DNA of 51,206 nucleotides from Planctomycetota bacterium (GCA_027624335.1 JAQBWV010000009.1:1-51206), one strand, 5' to 3'. Shown: positions 1 to 9,460, numbered from the stretch's first letter. The notes: generated by a model not told the origin, from the letters alone. A program made the numbers and translations.

Positions 1-1611
1 TCCGTTCGTCAGGTAGACGGCAATCTCCGGCATGATGCGGTCAGGTTCGGCTTCCATGCCCGGCACGAGCACTCGGGCACAGCAGAAGATAAAGACCAGC
101 GGCACGTAGATGCAGGTGTAGTAAATCGCGACCGTGAAAATCGCTCGCCGCAGCGTCATCGAATCTTTGAACGCCATCAGCCGAACCATGTTACTCGGTT
201 GCCCCGACCCCGAAATCGCCCACATGAAGAAGAACGAAATCGCGACACTGAGTGAGAGAAAGCCGACCGAGTCAGTAGCACTTGGCCCCGGCCCTGAAAC
301 GTACACTCCCGGAGTGTCGGCGCCAGACGCGTACTTCACGGATCGCGTCTGGACGTTTGAGACAGTGATATTCTGATCCACTTCCTGCGCGACGTCGGTG
401 CCAGGAGCCGGGATCTCTATGAGCACCGTTGTTGCAATTCCGGCTTCCAGATTGACGTCTTCGACAATTTGAATCTGCTGCTTCTGGCCGTCCACATTGA
501 ATGTCAAGATTGTGTAAGCCCCCAGCGTGGCACCTGAACGGGATGTAAGAACAGCCTTTCCGTATCGAGCCCGTGGATCGGAAAACTGTGATACGGCCAT
601 TCCATCGACAAACTTCGACGGCGTTTCACCCGCCAGAATTCGTTCGATCTCCGATGGTGTCGTGATCTCAAGAAATTCAATGCCGTAAGCAAGATTCGCG
701 TTCGGTTCGATCGCCTTCGCGGCGGCGACTCGAAAGACTCGTGTGGCATCGCCGGAACCCATTTTCAGCCAGTCATCTTTGTCGAGATGCGACGTTTCGC
801 TATCGGGCTCTGCAATTCGGACGACGCCGTAGCCTCGATATGGCGGCGTCATTTTTGACATTTCCTGAGTCGCTCGGTCGAGACCGCCGACGGCGTTGAG
901 CGCCAGCGGGAGCAGGATTAAGACGCCGACGACCATGACGATGCCCTGCATGACGTCGGTCCAGACGACCGCGTGGAAACCGCCGTACGTAGTGTAGGCA
1001 ATCACCGCGACGCCGAAGAAGAACAGGCAGACCAGGTATTGGGCGTCCGAGCCGAAGAAGCCGACGCCCGCAGTCCACTCGCCGACCGTTTGAGAAAAGC
1101 TGGTGAAAATGTCGACGTCGTTCAGCAGCACTTTCAGGATCAGCGCTCCGGCTTTGAACTGTGCGACCAGGTTGAACGACATGAAAAAGACGATCAGCAC
1201 GACCGTCAATAATCCGAAGCGGGCGCTGTTAAAGCGGTCTCGCAGAACGTCGGGGATGGTGATCGCTCCCGAGGTTCGAGCGACCTGGTTGAGCCGCTTT
1301 CCGATCAGACCCATCGTGCAGATTGGCACGACCATGTAACTGCCGATCCACAGAGCCAGCACCCAGCCGTGTGTGTAAATCTTAGCGGGGAATCCGGTAA
1401 ACGATCCGCCTGACGAACTGGTCGCCGCGAACGTTAGCGCGAACGCCCATACGCCCAGGCCTCGACTGCCCAGGAAATATTCGCTCATGAAGCTCTTCGA
1501 CTTGAGCAGCCGATTCGACAGCGCCGCAATTCCGAAAACCGCCAGCGTGTAAATCATGAACGTGATCAGTGCGGCGTTCGAGCCTTCAGCAAGCAGGAAA
1601 GAAGTCGTCAT
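1..1611 (-). CDS. Sodium:solute symporter (SSS family), C-terminus cut by window edge
   Basis: The frame is open for 537 codons from ATG 1611 to the window edge, so the protein is partial at its C-terminus. It is strongly hydrophobic, with segments typical of the SSS/SLC5 fold: a first helix after MTTSFLLAEG, then a segment with FTGFPAKIYTHGWVLALWIG and one with YTTYGGFHAVVWTDVMQG, the last two being hallmark-like in sodium/solute symporters. A polar insert of roughly 170 residues (about 300-470) interrupts the membrane core and is probably extracytoplasmic; it makes this longer than a minimal SSS protein. The substrate cannot be told. Its ATG shares one base with the stop of the small membrane gene upstream (TAATG), so the two are translationally coupled and probably form one transporter unit. 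Family is secure; substrate is unknown. Confidence 0.85.
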   Translation of the reverse strand, partial: MTTSFLLAEGSNAALITFMIYTLAVFGIAALSNRLLKSKSFMSEYFLGSRGLGVWAFALTFAATSSSGGSFTGFPAKIYTHGWVLALWIGSYMVVPICTMGLIGKRLNQVARTSGAITIPDVLRDRFNSARFGLLTVVLIVFFMSFNLVAQFKAGALILKVLLNDVDIFTSFSQTVGEWTAGVGFFGSDAQYLVCLFFFGVAVIAYTTYGGFHAVVWTDVMQGIVMVVGVLILLPLALNAVGGLDRATQEMSKMTPPYRGYGVVRIAEPDSETSHLDKDDWLKMGSGDATRVFRVAAAKAIEPNANLAYGIEFLEITTPSEIERILAGETPSKFVDGMAVSQFSDPRARYGKAVLTSRSGATLGAYTILTFNVDGQKQQIQIVEDVNLEAGIATTVLIEIPAPGTDVAQEVDQNITVSNVQTRSVKYASGADTPGVYVSGPGPSATDSVGFLSLSVAISFFFMWAISGSGQPSNMVRLMAFKDSMTLRRAIFTVAIYYTCIYVPLVFIFCCARVLVPGMEAEPDRIMPEIAVYLTNG

Positions 1612-1961
1612 TAGACGCCCTCCTTCACTGTAGCTTTGTCACCGGCGGCTTCGGCAAGTTCTTCCGGTGAGATGCCGAGGTCATCGTTTCTGATGTAGCG
1701 GAAGCAGAGCCACGTTGTGATCACGTCAGCGATCAGCCACGGGCAAACAATTCCCCAGAAAATCCAGGTCGGCATTCCGAACACGGTGGGCACGTTTCCG
1801 GGAACAATTTCCTGGCCGTAACCCATCATGTAGGAAACAGGGACGGCCCAGATAAAGCACAGAAACCACAGGCCAAAGATGACAACCGCTTCGCGTCGCG
1901 AGTTGAGAAACACTGGGTCGAGTTCGAATTCTTCCGAACTCGAGGAAGAGGAAGACGCCAT
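1611..1961 (-). CDS. Small membrane protein, DUF997/YhdT-like symporter partner
   Basis: About 116 residues. I place the start at ATG 1961 (MASSSSSSSEEFELD) because AGGAG lies 7-8 nt upstream. The frame remains open upstream to 2195, but that extension runs through a palindromic repeat and is probably not translated. After a Ser/Glu-rich N-terminus there are two hydrophobic helices (around FGLWFLCFIWAVPVSYMMGY and FWGIVCPWLIADVITTWLC) and a short acidic tail. Size, two-helix layout and position directly before a sodium symporter match the DUF997/YhdT group, where such small proteins sit beside SSS transporters such as PanF. The role is inferred to be assembly or stability of the symporter. 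Family assignment is by resemblance only. Confidence 0.75.
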   Translation of the reverse strand: MASSSSSSSEEFELDPVFLNSRREAVVIFGLWFLCFIWAVPVSYMMGYGQEIVPGNVPTVFGMPTWIFWGIVCPWLIADVITTWLCFRYIRNDDLGISPEELAEAAGDKATVKEGV

Positions 1962-2470
1962 TACGGCTCCTGTTCTGCCACGGGTTGATTTGATCCACAC
2001 CTGAAACGCGACAGCACACGCTTCAGAGGTTTGTTGCGAATATGCGGCTTTCCACCGAGCGATACTTCGGACGCGTGCGAAATCAAATTCCGCTTTCCCA
2101 TGACAAACACGAAGCGCAAGCGACTCAGTTCTTTCCATGGGAGTCGGATTCACTCGCTTGCGCTTCGTGCTTGTATCGGGAAATGGTTTTTGCACGCGTC
2201 ACGACGGTGATCGAACGGGCTATCGACGCAGACAAATTCGCAGAACCCAGTGTATCCTTCCTCGCTAACGGATAAAAACCATTCGATACGACCACGGACT
2301 TGCCAGAGCCCGCTCGGTCAACGGTAAACTACTGAGACGTGCGACATTGGCTGCCGATACTTTTCAAGATGCACGCCCCGCCTGCCCCGTTATTCTGAAT
2401 CGTTGATCCTGACACTCTCGTTAATCAGGAACTGCGTCAGAATCGTTCCTTCCTGTGTGACCGTGCTGCC
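1962..2470. other. Divergent intergenic region carrying a palindromic repeat
   Basis: About 509 bases separate the minus-strand transporter unit from the plus-strand cytochrome gene. It holds a long inverted repeat (listed separately) and presumably two divergent promoters, which I could not place with confidence. I see no convincing gene. Confidence 0.6.
2103..2174. repeat. Planctomycete-type intergenic palindromic repeat (REP-like)
   Basis: Arms 2103-2123 and 2154-2174 are inverted copies of about 21 bp with one mismatch. The core arm CACGAAGCGCAAGCGA (2108-2123) is repeated perfectly as its reverse complement at 2154-2169. The 30-nt spacer contains a shorter GACTC/GAGTC pair. Translated on the minus strand it gives a peptide rich in KRKRVNPTP-like residues that I recall among short planctomycete hypothetical proteins, which suggests the repeat is dispersed and often misannotated as coding. 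Function unknown. Confidence 0.75.
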
Positions 2471-5167
2471 ATGGCGCAAGCTCACCTCGCTGTTCGCTGT
2501 CCACATTGCCGCTTCCGCTTCAAAGTCGAGCCGAAGTATGCCGGTTGCGTTGCGCGCTGTCCCAAGGCCGAGTGTGGCGGCAAGCTTCGCATCCCTCAGC
2601 CGGAAATGCGACCACAGGTTGAGCCCGTTTCACAGGTTGAACCACAGCCAGCGCCGCGATCTCGATCCGAATCGCGGAGACAGAACGCCACGACCTCGGC
2701 CAGTTCCGGCAGGCCAACGCAACCGCAGCGCGAACCTGAAGAGGTGAGTCGACGAAAACGTCCGCTCGTAAAGCAGCAGACATCGTCAGAGAGATCCCCG
2801 AACCCAGGTCGAAAGTTCGCACTCCCGATCTGGCAGATTGCGACGGGTGCGGTGGGACTGCTCCTGTCGGTGGCAGCAATCCTGTTCGCTCCGAACGGCG
2901 ACGCGAGTTCAAACAACAAAGCCAGCGCCGGCGTCAAAAGCCGAGACGTTGCCGCATCTGGTCCAGACCTCTTTAAGGAAAAGTTGCAGCCGTTCGTCTC
3001 GCAGTACTGTGCCGACTGCCACAACGCCGACGATCCGGAAGCGGGAATCAACTTCGCAGCCTTTCCCACCGAAGACAGTCTGCTGACAGGCCACGGACGC
3101 AAGTCCTGGGAAAAGATTCTGGGGATGCTCAAGATTGGAGCGATGCCCCCTGCCGACATGGAGCAGCCACCAGTCGAATTGCGGGACGAACTCATCGCCT
3201 GGCTGGAAAACCGACTGTTCAATCTGGATTGCGAGTTGATCGACGATCCTGGTCGAGTCACCGTTCGTCGTCTGAACCGCGTTGAATACCGAAACACGAT
3301 CCGGGATCTGCTGAGTGTCGATTTTGATCCGACCAATGACTTTCCGTCGGACGATGTCGGTTACGGCTTTGACAACATTGGTGACGTACTGTCGCTGTCT
3401 CCGTTGCTGATGGAAAAATATCTCGACGCGGCAGAGGTCATTACCGCCGAAGCGATTCCCGTCGTTGGAGACAGCGAACTCCGCACAACGTTTGACGTGG
3501 ACCGACTGAAGTCCGAGCCAGCATTGCAGGTCGCAGGCGGCTTTCTAGGTCTATCCAGTCGGGCGGACGTCTGGGCGGACTATCAGGCTCCGATGGCTGG
3601 CGATTACGAAATCGACATTCGCGCAAAGGCTCAGCAGTTCGGCAGCGAACCGGCGAAGATGGAATTACGAATTGACGGAAAGGTCGTGCGGACATTCGAT
3701 GTGACGGGCGAAATGAAACAGCAGGACTACGTTCACAAGCTGAAACTTGATCCAGGTCGACGTCGAATACAGGCGTCGTTTATCAACGACGCATACGTCG
3801 CGAAGAAGGGCGATCGCAATCTGTACGTTGGGCGTTTCGCGATCACTCGTCCTGCGGATCGCTCGAAGTTGGTCCAGTTTGTTCGACACTTTCCAGGCCA
3901 GGGTCGAGGAGTTCGCGAATCGGCTGTCGCCGTGCTGCGACCTTTCATGACGCGAGCTTTTCGTAGGCCAGTGACCGATGACGATGTCAACCGCTTTGTC
4001 GATATCGTCGAAATGGCCAGTGGCGATGGCGAAGTGTTCGAGCAGGGTATTCAGTACGCGGTGCAGGCTGTCCTTGTCTCGCCGGAATTTCTGTTCCGGG
4101 TCGAGACCGATGCGAGACCCGATGACCCGATGGCCGATCGCCCAGTGACCGACTACGAACTAGCATCGCGTCTGTCGTACTTCCTCTGGAGCAGTATGCC
4201 GGATGAGGAGCTGTTCCGACTGGCCGAACGGGGAGAACTCCGACAGCCTGACATGCTGAAGCGACAGGTGGTTCGACTGCTGAGCGATTCTAAGTCGCGG
4301 GCACTCGTCGATCATTTCGCCGGTCAGTGGCTGAACCTGCAGATGCTCGACGAACTGACTCCCGATCCAAACGTGTTTCCGGACTTTGACGTCGCGCTTC
4401 GGAAAGACATGCAGCAGGAATCGTTGCTCGTCTTTCAGGCGATCATGCAGGATGATCGCAGCGTGCTGGATTTTCTGGATGCCGACTTCACCTTCATGAA
4501 TCAGCGGCTCGCTCGACACTACGGTGTGAACAGTGTCAAGGGCGACGAGTTTCAGAAAGTCTCGTTGAACGCTCAGCAGCGAGCTGGAATTCTGACTCAC
4601 GCGAGCATTCTGACACTCACCAGCAACCCGGATCGCACGTCGCCGGTCAAACGTGGCAAATGGATCCTGGAGAACATCCTGGGAGAGTCTCCGCCACCTC
4701 CTCCGCCCGGCGTTCCCGAACTGGAAGAAACGCGGAAAGGTAATCCGAACGCGTCGATGCGAGAGCAACTGGAACTCCATCGAGCAGATCCTGGTTGTGC
4801 ATCGTGTCATCGTACGATGGATGTTCTCGGATTTGGATTTGAGAACTTTGACGCCATCGGACGATGGAGAGACAAGGATGGCAGCCAGACCATCGACTCT
4901 TCTGGCAAGTTACCATCCGGTGAGGCCTTTTCCGGACCTGCCGAACTGGTCCGACTGCTTAAGGGTCGCCGAGCGGAATTCGCACGCTGCCTCTCAGAAA
5001 AGATGCTGACCTACGCTCTGGGGCGCGGCCTGGAGTATTATGATCGCTGTGCCACCGACGTGATTCTTAAACGACTGAACGACAATGACTATCGCTTTTC
5101 GGAACTGGTGCTCGGCATCGTGACCAGTAAACCGTTTCAAAAACGTCGCGGAGATGGAGAACGGTAA
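2471..5167 (+). CDS. Planctomycete haem protein with DUF1587/1592/1588/1585 domains
   Basis: 898 residues. The N-terminus has a zinc-ribbon-like knot (C10xxC13, C26, C30 and C35), then a Pro/Arg-rich linker and one membrane helix (about 118-140). The rest should be exported. It holds a c-type haem motif C180ADCH184 with a downstream KIGAMPP segment typical of planctomycete cytochrome domains. A DUF1587-like region follows (RRLNRVEYRNTIRDLL), then a beta-rich carbohydrate-binding-like segment (about 370-460). The DUF1595/1592/1588/1585 blocks run to the end, with a second haem-like motif C776ASCH780. Proteins of this type are abundant in planctomycetes with DUF1552 partners and are suspected of periplasmic redox work on polymers, but no activity is established. 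The start is ATG 2471. The stop overlaps the next ATG by one base. Confidence 0.9.
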   Translation: MAQAHLAVRCPHCRFRFKVEPKYAGCVARCPKAECGGKLRIPQPEMRPQVEPVSQVEPQPAPRSRSESRRQNATTSASSGRPTQPQREPEEVSRRKRPLVKQQTSSERSPNPGRKFALPIWQIATGAVGLLLSVAAILFAPNGDASSNNKASAGVKSRDVAASGPDLFKEKLQPFVSQYCADCHNADDPEAGINFAAFPTEDSLLTGHGRKSWEKILGMLKIGAMPPADMEQPPVELRDELIAWLENRLFNLDCELIDDPGRVTVRRLNRVEYRNTIRDLLSVDFDPTNDFPSDDVGYGFDNIGDVLSLSPLLMEKYLDAAEVITAEAIPVVGDSELRTTFDVDRLKSEPALQVAGGFLGLSSRADVWADYQAPMAGDYEIDIRAKAQQFGSEPAKMELRIDGKVVRTFDVTGEMKQQDYVHKLKLDPGRRRIQASFINDAYVAKKGDRNLYVGRFAITRPADRSKLVQFVRHFPGQGRGVRESAVAVLRPFMTRAFRRPVTDDDVNRFVDIVEMASGDGEVFEQGIQYAVQAVLVSPEFLFRVETDARPDDPMADRPVTDYELASRLSYFLWSSMPDEELFRLAERGELRQPDMLKRQVVRLLSDSKSRALVDHFAGQWLNLQMLDELTPDPNVFPDFDVALRKDMQQESLLVFQAIMQDDRSVLDFLDADFTFMNQRLARHYGVNSVKGDEFQKVSLNAQQRAGILTHASILTLTSNPDRTSPVKRGKWILENILGESPPPPPPGVPELEETRKGNPNASMREQLELHRADPGCASCHRTMDVLGFGFENFDAIGRWRDKDGSQTIDSSGKLPSGEAFSGPAELVRLLKGRRAEFARCLSEKMLTYALGRGLEYYDRCATDVILKRLNDNDYRFSELVLGIVTSKPFQKRRGDGER

Positions 5168-6522
5168 TGACAACTCACATTCGCAAAACGAATCAACTTT
5201 CCCGCCGATCTTTGCTGCGAGGTATCGGCGCAACGATGAGCCTTCCGCTGCTGGACGCCATGTTGTCGACCAACGGCCTGGCGGCGGGGGCATCGAGTGA
5301 CGCCCCGCTACGCATGGCTTATGTGTTTTTCCCGAACGGCGCGATCATGCCGGAATGGACTCCCAGGACGGACGGCGACAAGTTTGAGTTTTCAAAAACG
5401 CTCAAGCCGCTGGAGCCGTTTCGAAACAACCTCAACATCATCAGTGGACTCGCTCAGGATAATGGTCGCGCCAAAGGTGACGGACCTGGCGATCACGCAC
5501 GTTCGGCCTCGACATTTCTGACCGGCGCCCATCCCGTCAAGACGGCTGGAGCTGACATTCGAGTTGGCGTTTCCGCAGACCAGTTTGCAGCCAGTCAGAT
5601 CGGAAATGCATCGCGACTGCCGTCTCTGGAATTAGGGCTCGAATCCGGAAGGACCGCCGGCAACTGCGATTCGGGTTACAGCTGTGCGTACTCGTCGACC
5701 ATCAGTTGGAAAACGGATCGCACTCCTGTCCCCAAAGAGATCAACCCAAAGCTGGTTTTCGAACGCCTTTTCGGAGGAGAGAACGGCTCGCCCGGGGACC
5801 GGGCGAAGCGAGCGAAATATCGCCGCAGCATTCTCGATGTCGTTGCCGATGACGCGCAGCGTCTGAGCAAGAGTCTTGGCAAGACCGACCGCCAGAAGAT
5901 CGACGAGTACTTCACCAGCGTGCGTGAAATCGAGCAACGGATCGAACAGGCAGAACAATCGGCGAAACTCGAAACGCCTGACTTCGTAATTCCTGACGGC
6001 GTTCCGAAAGATCTCGCTGAGCACTCAAAGCTGATGTACGACCTGATGCTGCTGGCTTTCCGAACGGACAGCACTCGCATTGCCACATTCATGCTGGCCA
6101 GCGAGGGCAGCAATCGAAGTTATCCAATGGTGGGAGTCAACGGCGGACACCATTCGCTGTCACACCACCGCGACGACAAGCAGAAGGTCGCCGATCTGCA
6201 GAAGATTGACGGGTTTCACGTCGAACAGTTCGCCTACTTCCTGAAACGGATGAACGAAACGAAGGACGGCGACGGCAGCCTGCTGGATCATTCGATGCTG
6301 GTTCTTGGCAGTGGACTGGGAGACGGCAACCGACACCGCCATGATGAGCTTCCCATCGTTCTGGCTGGTGGTGGTTCTGGCACGATCAAGAATGGTCGGC
6401 ACATCCGTCTCAAAGATGAAACGCCATTGAACAATCTGTTTCTCTCGATGTTTCACCGGGCGGGAGTCAAAGCAGACTCCTTCGGGGACAGCAAAGGCCC
6501 GCTCAAAGAGATCGACGTGTGA
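5167..6522 (+). CDS. DUF1552 protein, Tat-exported partner of the DUF1592 cytochrome
   Basis: 451 residues. The N-terminus carries a twin-arginine signal (SRRSLLRGIG, R13 R14) followed by a hydrophobic stretch ending near LAAGASS, so the protein is probably folded before export by Tat. The body matches the DUF1552 family: an early RMAYVFFPNGAIMP segment, the central GDHARSASTFLTGAHP motif, and a late segment LDHSMLVLGSGLGDGNRHRH. That His/Asp-rich part resembles the metal-binding region of the DUF1501/sulfatase-like fold. Its ATG overlaps the stop of the cytochrome gene (TAATG), so the two are translationally coupled and probably work as a pair. Biochemical activity is unknown. Confidence 0.9.
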   Translation: MTTHIRKTNQLSRRSLLRGIGATMSLPLLDAMLSTNGLAAGASSDAPLRMAYVFFPNGAIMPEWTPRTDGDKFEFSKTLKPLEPFRNNLNIISGLAQDNGRAKGDGPGDHARSASTFLTGAHPVKTAGADIRVGVSADQFAASQIGNASRLPSLELGLESGRTAGNCDSGYSCAYSSTISWKTDRTPVPKEINPKLVFERLFGGENGSPGDRAKRAKYRRSILDVVADDAQRLSKSLGKTDRQKIDEYFTSVREIEQRIEQAEQSAKLETPDFVIPDGVPKDLAEHSKLMYDLMLLAFRTDSTRIATFMLASEGSNRSYPMVGVNGGHHSLSHHRDDKQKVADLQKIDGFHVEQFAYFLKRMNETKDGDGSLLDHSMLVLGSGLGDGNRHRHDELPIVLAGGGSGTIKNGRHIRLKDETPLNNLFLSMFHRAGVKADSFGDSKGPLKEIDV

Positions 6523-7134
6523 GCGATCGACTGCCGTGGTGTGGTTCCGCGGCGGATGGCTGTGAGATCGGTTTCTGCCGTCACGCCGAATCCACCGCAG
6601 GCGTTAGAAGCAGCAGCCTGGCGGTGGCGGGCCACGTGACCCCCTGGTGCGCTGGCTCGCACGCTGGGGACTCCGAAAGAGCTACAATTAGTTCGACGTT
6701 TCAGAAGTGCCGCTAAGAAGAAGTGAGTCTTGCCGTAAGGCGTGACTGGCGGAGCGCATATCAAAGTCTGGATTGGTCACCCCGCGCTGGCGGGCACCTG
6801 TTGTTTATACATTAGTCTGACAACTGACCGCCTGCGGTGAATCCATTTCAAAGTAGCCATCTCGCTCCGTCGAGATGAGCGGATGATGAGCGGATTGCGA
6901 GATCACGCTGCTGAGCCCAGAACGCTTTGCCGTGAGAGTTATCTCTCCGCGAGGAACACTTCCCGGAAGTTGCGAACTGACTGCTGACGTCGGCTCATCA
7001 CGACAGAGCGAGAAAGCTACTATAACTATAAACGACAGATTCCTGTCCTTCGCGGGAATAACTCGACGAGACTTTCGACAACAAGTGAGCGAAGACTCGT
7101 CACCGTTACACAATCCATTTTTGTGAAGTCATCC
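6523..7134. other. Intergenic region, no gene seen
   Basis: About 610 bases between the DUF1552 gene and the phosphoglycerate mutase. Open frames here are short, lack ribosome binding sites and have no recognisable product. I see no strong terminator hairpin with a T-run and no obvious repeat beyond a small GATGAGCG duplication near 6875-6893. The promoter of the next gene should lie in its right part. Confidence 0.5.
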
Positions 7135-8337
7135 ATGAAGTACGTTCTGGTTATCCCCGATGGAGCCGCCGATGAACCTCAGGAATCGCTCGGTAGTCTG
7201 ACTCCGTTTCAGGCAGCGAAGACTCCGAACATGGACGCTGTCGTCCAGGCTGGTGTGGTCGGGCGGGCGAATCATGTGCCGGATTCAATGCCGTCGGGAA
7301 GCGATGTCGGCACAATGAGTCTGTTCGGCTATGACCCGCTGAAGTTCCACACGGGACGTGCTCCACTGGAAGCCGCCGCGCAGGGGATCGAACTCGGCGC
7401 CAACGATTGGGCGATCCGCTGCAATCTCGTCACGATCATGAATGGCGTCATGCAGAGCTTCACCGCAGGGCAGGTTCCTAACGATGTTGGAGCGAATCTC
7501 GTGAAGCTGCTGCAGAAGGATCAATGCGGCAGTGAAAACTGGAAGTTTTACACCGGCGTCAGTTATCGAAATCTTTTGCTGTATCGCTCTCGCAATGGCG
7601 ACGCTCCGTTTTCAACAGACACGCAGTCAACGCCTCCGCACGACATCACCGATCAGGACGTCGCCCCATTTCTGCCGAGCGGTCCAGGATCCGACCAGTT
7701 GCTTGAGCTGATGCAACGAAGTGTTCCGTTGTTTGCGTCGGACGAGGCCAACGCGGCGCGCGGTCGTAACGCGGCAACTCAGACATGGCTGTGGGGGATC
7801 GGAAAGCGTCCGGCGTTGACGCCGTTTCAAGAGCGGTTCGGTGTTCACAGCGCAGTGATCACGGCCGTGGATCTACTGAGGGGGATCGGACGGCTTCTCG
7901 GCTGGGACGTCGTCGAGGTCGCAGGGGCAACGGGTTATCTTGATACCGACTACGCTGCCAAAGGCCGGGCTGGCATCGAAGCTCTCAAGGACCACGACTT
8001 CGTCGTCGTGCATGTGGAAGCATCTGACGAAGCCTCACATGAGGGCGATGCTGCCGCGAAGGTCGAAGCTCTGGAGCGAATCGACGCGGACATCGTGGGA
8101 CCGCTGCACGCTTTCCTGAAATCTCAGGGTGACTATCGTCTTCTGCTGTCTCCGGACCATCCCACGTTTCTGCGAACGAAGACGCACGCTCACGGTTATG
8201 TACCGGTCGGCGTGTGTGGAACGGGCATTGCTGCTGATGCGGCGACTACTTACGACGACATCAGCGCCGCTGAATCGGATCTTGTTTTTGAACAGGGTTG
8301 CGACCTGATGCCATGGTTCCTGCAGTGCAATTCCTGA
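7135..8337 (+). CDS. apgM: Cofactor-independent phosphoglycerate mutase, archaeal (ApgM) type
   Basis: 400 residues from ATG 7135; an in-frame GTG at 7123 would add four residues but gives no better ribosome binding site. It belongs to the alkaline-phosphatase superfamily. The metal-binding N-terminus is VIPDGAADEP (D9), the nucleophile region is GSDVGTMSLFGYDP (S56), and the metal-binding C-terminal motifs are HVEASDEASHEGD and SPDHPTFLRTKTHAHG. The family interconverts 3- and 2-phosphoglycerate without 2,3-bisphosphoglycerate. Related bacterial proteins were also proposed as homoserine kinases, so that remains an alternative. Length fits the family (about 400). It acts in the cytoplasm in central carbon metabolism. 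The isomerase gene follows 45 nt downstream and may be co-transcribed. Confidence 0.9.
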   Translation: MKYVLVIPDGAADEPQESLGSLTPFQAAKTPNMDAVVQAGVVGRANHVPDSMPSGSDVGTMSLFGYDPLKFHTGRAPLEAAAQGIELGANDWAIRCNLVTIMNGVMQSFTAGQVPNDVGANLVKLLQKDQCGSENWKFYTGVSYRNLLLYRSRNGDAPFSTDTQSTPPHDITDQDVAPFLPSGPGSDQLLELMQRSVPLFASDEANAARGRNAATQTWLWGIGKRPALTPFQERFGVHSAVITAVDLLRGIGRLLGWDVVEVAGATGYLDTDYAAKGRAGIEALKDHDFVVVHVEASDEASHEGDAAAKVEALERIDADIVGPLHAFLKSQGDYRLLLSPDHPTFLRTKTHAHGYVPVGVCGTGIAADAATTYDDISAAESDLVFEQGCDLMPWFLQCNS

Positions 8338-8382
8338 TCTGACGTCCCGTCAGGCAACTGTTCACGAAAGAAAGTCGAATCG

Positions 8383-9210
8383 ATGAAATTTGCGATCTGC
8401 CAGGAGCTTTACGAAGGGTGGGAATGGGAACGCCAGTGCGAGTTTTCGGCAAGTCTGGGCTACACCGGCCTGGAACTCGCGCCGTTCACTCTGGCGGATC
8501 GGATTACAGATGTCAGCGCGGAGCAGCGAACGACTCTGAAGAAGCAAGCTGAGGACCACGGGCTGCAAATCATCGGTCTGCACTGGCTGCTCGCAAAGAC
8601 CGAAGGACTTCACCTGACGACTTCCGACGCGCGTGTCAGAAAGGCGACCAGCGATTATCTGATCGAGCTCGGCCACGCATGCGCCGACTTTGGAGGCAGC
8701 CTCATGGTCTTCGGATCTCCGTTCCAGAGAAACCTGGAAGAGGGCATGTCGACTGAGCAGGCGATGACAAACGCGGTTGAAGTTTTCAAAGCATGCCTCC
8801 CGAGTTTCGCCGATCGAGGCGTCTCGATCTGTATGGAGCCGCTGACTTCAAAAGAAACTGACTTCGTCAACACGTGCGCTCAGGCGATGCAATTAATTCA
8901 GATGACAGGCGAGCCAAACTTTACTCTGCACCAGGATGTCAAAGCGATGATTGGTGCCGAAGAGAAGCCGCTACCGGAACTGATCGACGAATTCAAAGAG
9001 CACGTTGGCCACTTCCACGTCAACGATACCAACCTGCTCGGCCCCGGCATGGGTGAGACCGATTATCGTCCGATTATCAAGGCATTACTTGATTCGAAGT
9101 ACGACGGCTGGGTCTCGGTTGAAGTCTTTGACTACAGCCCAGGTGCTGAAAACATCGCGCGAAAAAGTATCGACTACATGAAACGAATCATCGATGAAGT
9201 GACGGCCTGA
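8383..9210 (+). CDS. Sugar phosphate isomerase/epimerase, TIM-barrel (AP endonuclease 2 family)
   Basis: 275 residues, a single xylose-isomerase-like TIM barrel. Likely metal ligands sit in the usual strand ends: SICMEPL (Glu), HQDVKAM (Asp/His), HFHVNDTN (His) and WVSVEVFDY (Glu). The N-terminus (MKFAICQELYEGWEWE) has no signal peptide, so it is cytoplasmic. This family isomerises or epimerises sugars or sugar acids; the substrate cannot be read from sequence. It lies 45 nt after apgM on the same strand. The start is ATG 8383 with a weak GAAAG upstream. Confident for family, not for substrate. Confidence 0.88.
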   Translation: MKFAICQELYEGWEWERQCEFSASLGYTGLELAPFTLADRITDVSAEQRTTLKKQAEDHGLQIIGLHWLLAKTEGLHLTTSDARVRKATSDYLIELGHACADFGGSLMVFGSPFQRNLEEGMSTEQAMTNAVEVFKACLPSFADRGVSICMEPLTSKETDFVNTCAQAMQLIQMTGEPNFTLHQDVKAMIGAEEKPLPELIDEFKEHVGHFHVNDTNLLGPGMGETDYRPIIKALLDSKYDGWVSVEVFDYSPGAENIARKSIDYMKRIIDEVTA

Positions 9211-9399
9211 TCTTTCCGTCGTTGACTCTTGTGACGACGCTGACGTCGCATCGATGAACACGATGAGGGTCGCTCATGTCGAAAAGAATCATCCATGCGA
9301 TGCGCGAACGATTCGATAAGCGCACGATTCATTTCGAAAGTGAAAAGAAAACCCTTGCCAAAAGAATCAGAATTGATAACCATTGCCCGCGAATCGAGT

Positions 9400-9435
9400 G
9401 TAAGCCATTGATCATTCATTACTTCAGTGGCTTAC
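9400..9435 (+). promoter_or_regulatory. Stem-loop in the leader of the H1-like gene
   Basis: GTAAGCCATTGA (9400-9411) pairs with TCAGTGGCTTAC (9424-9435) around a 12-nt loop, giving a 12-bp RNA stem with one U-G pair. There is no T-run after it, so an RNA-level regulatory or stabilising role fits better than termination. Confidence 0.55.
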
Positions 9436-9440
9436 GCGAG

Positions 9441-9460
9441 ACCAGTCAAGGTTGACTGGT
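9441..9460. promoter_or_regulatory. 20-bp perfect inverted repeat, possible operator
   Basis: ACCAGTCAA, two bases, then TTGACTGGT form a perfect dyad about 100 bp upstream of the H1-like start. Size and symmetry suit a dimeric DNA-binding protein, but a hairpin role cannot be excluded. Confidence 0.45.

Noticed and set aside
2596-3336. 246-codon minus-strand frame in the DUF1592 gene
   Set aside because: Shadow of the cytochrome gene; Ser/Arg-rich with no start signal.
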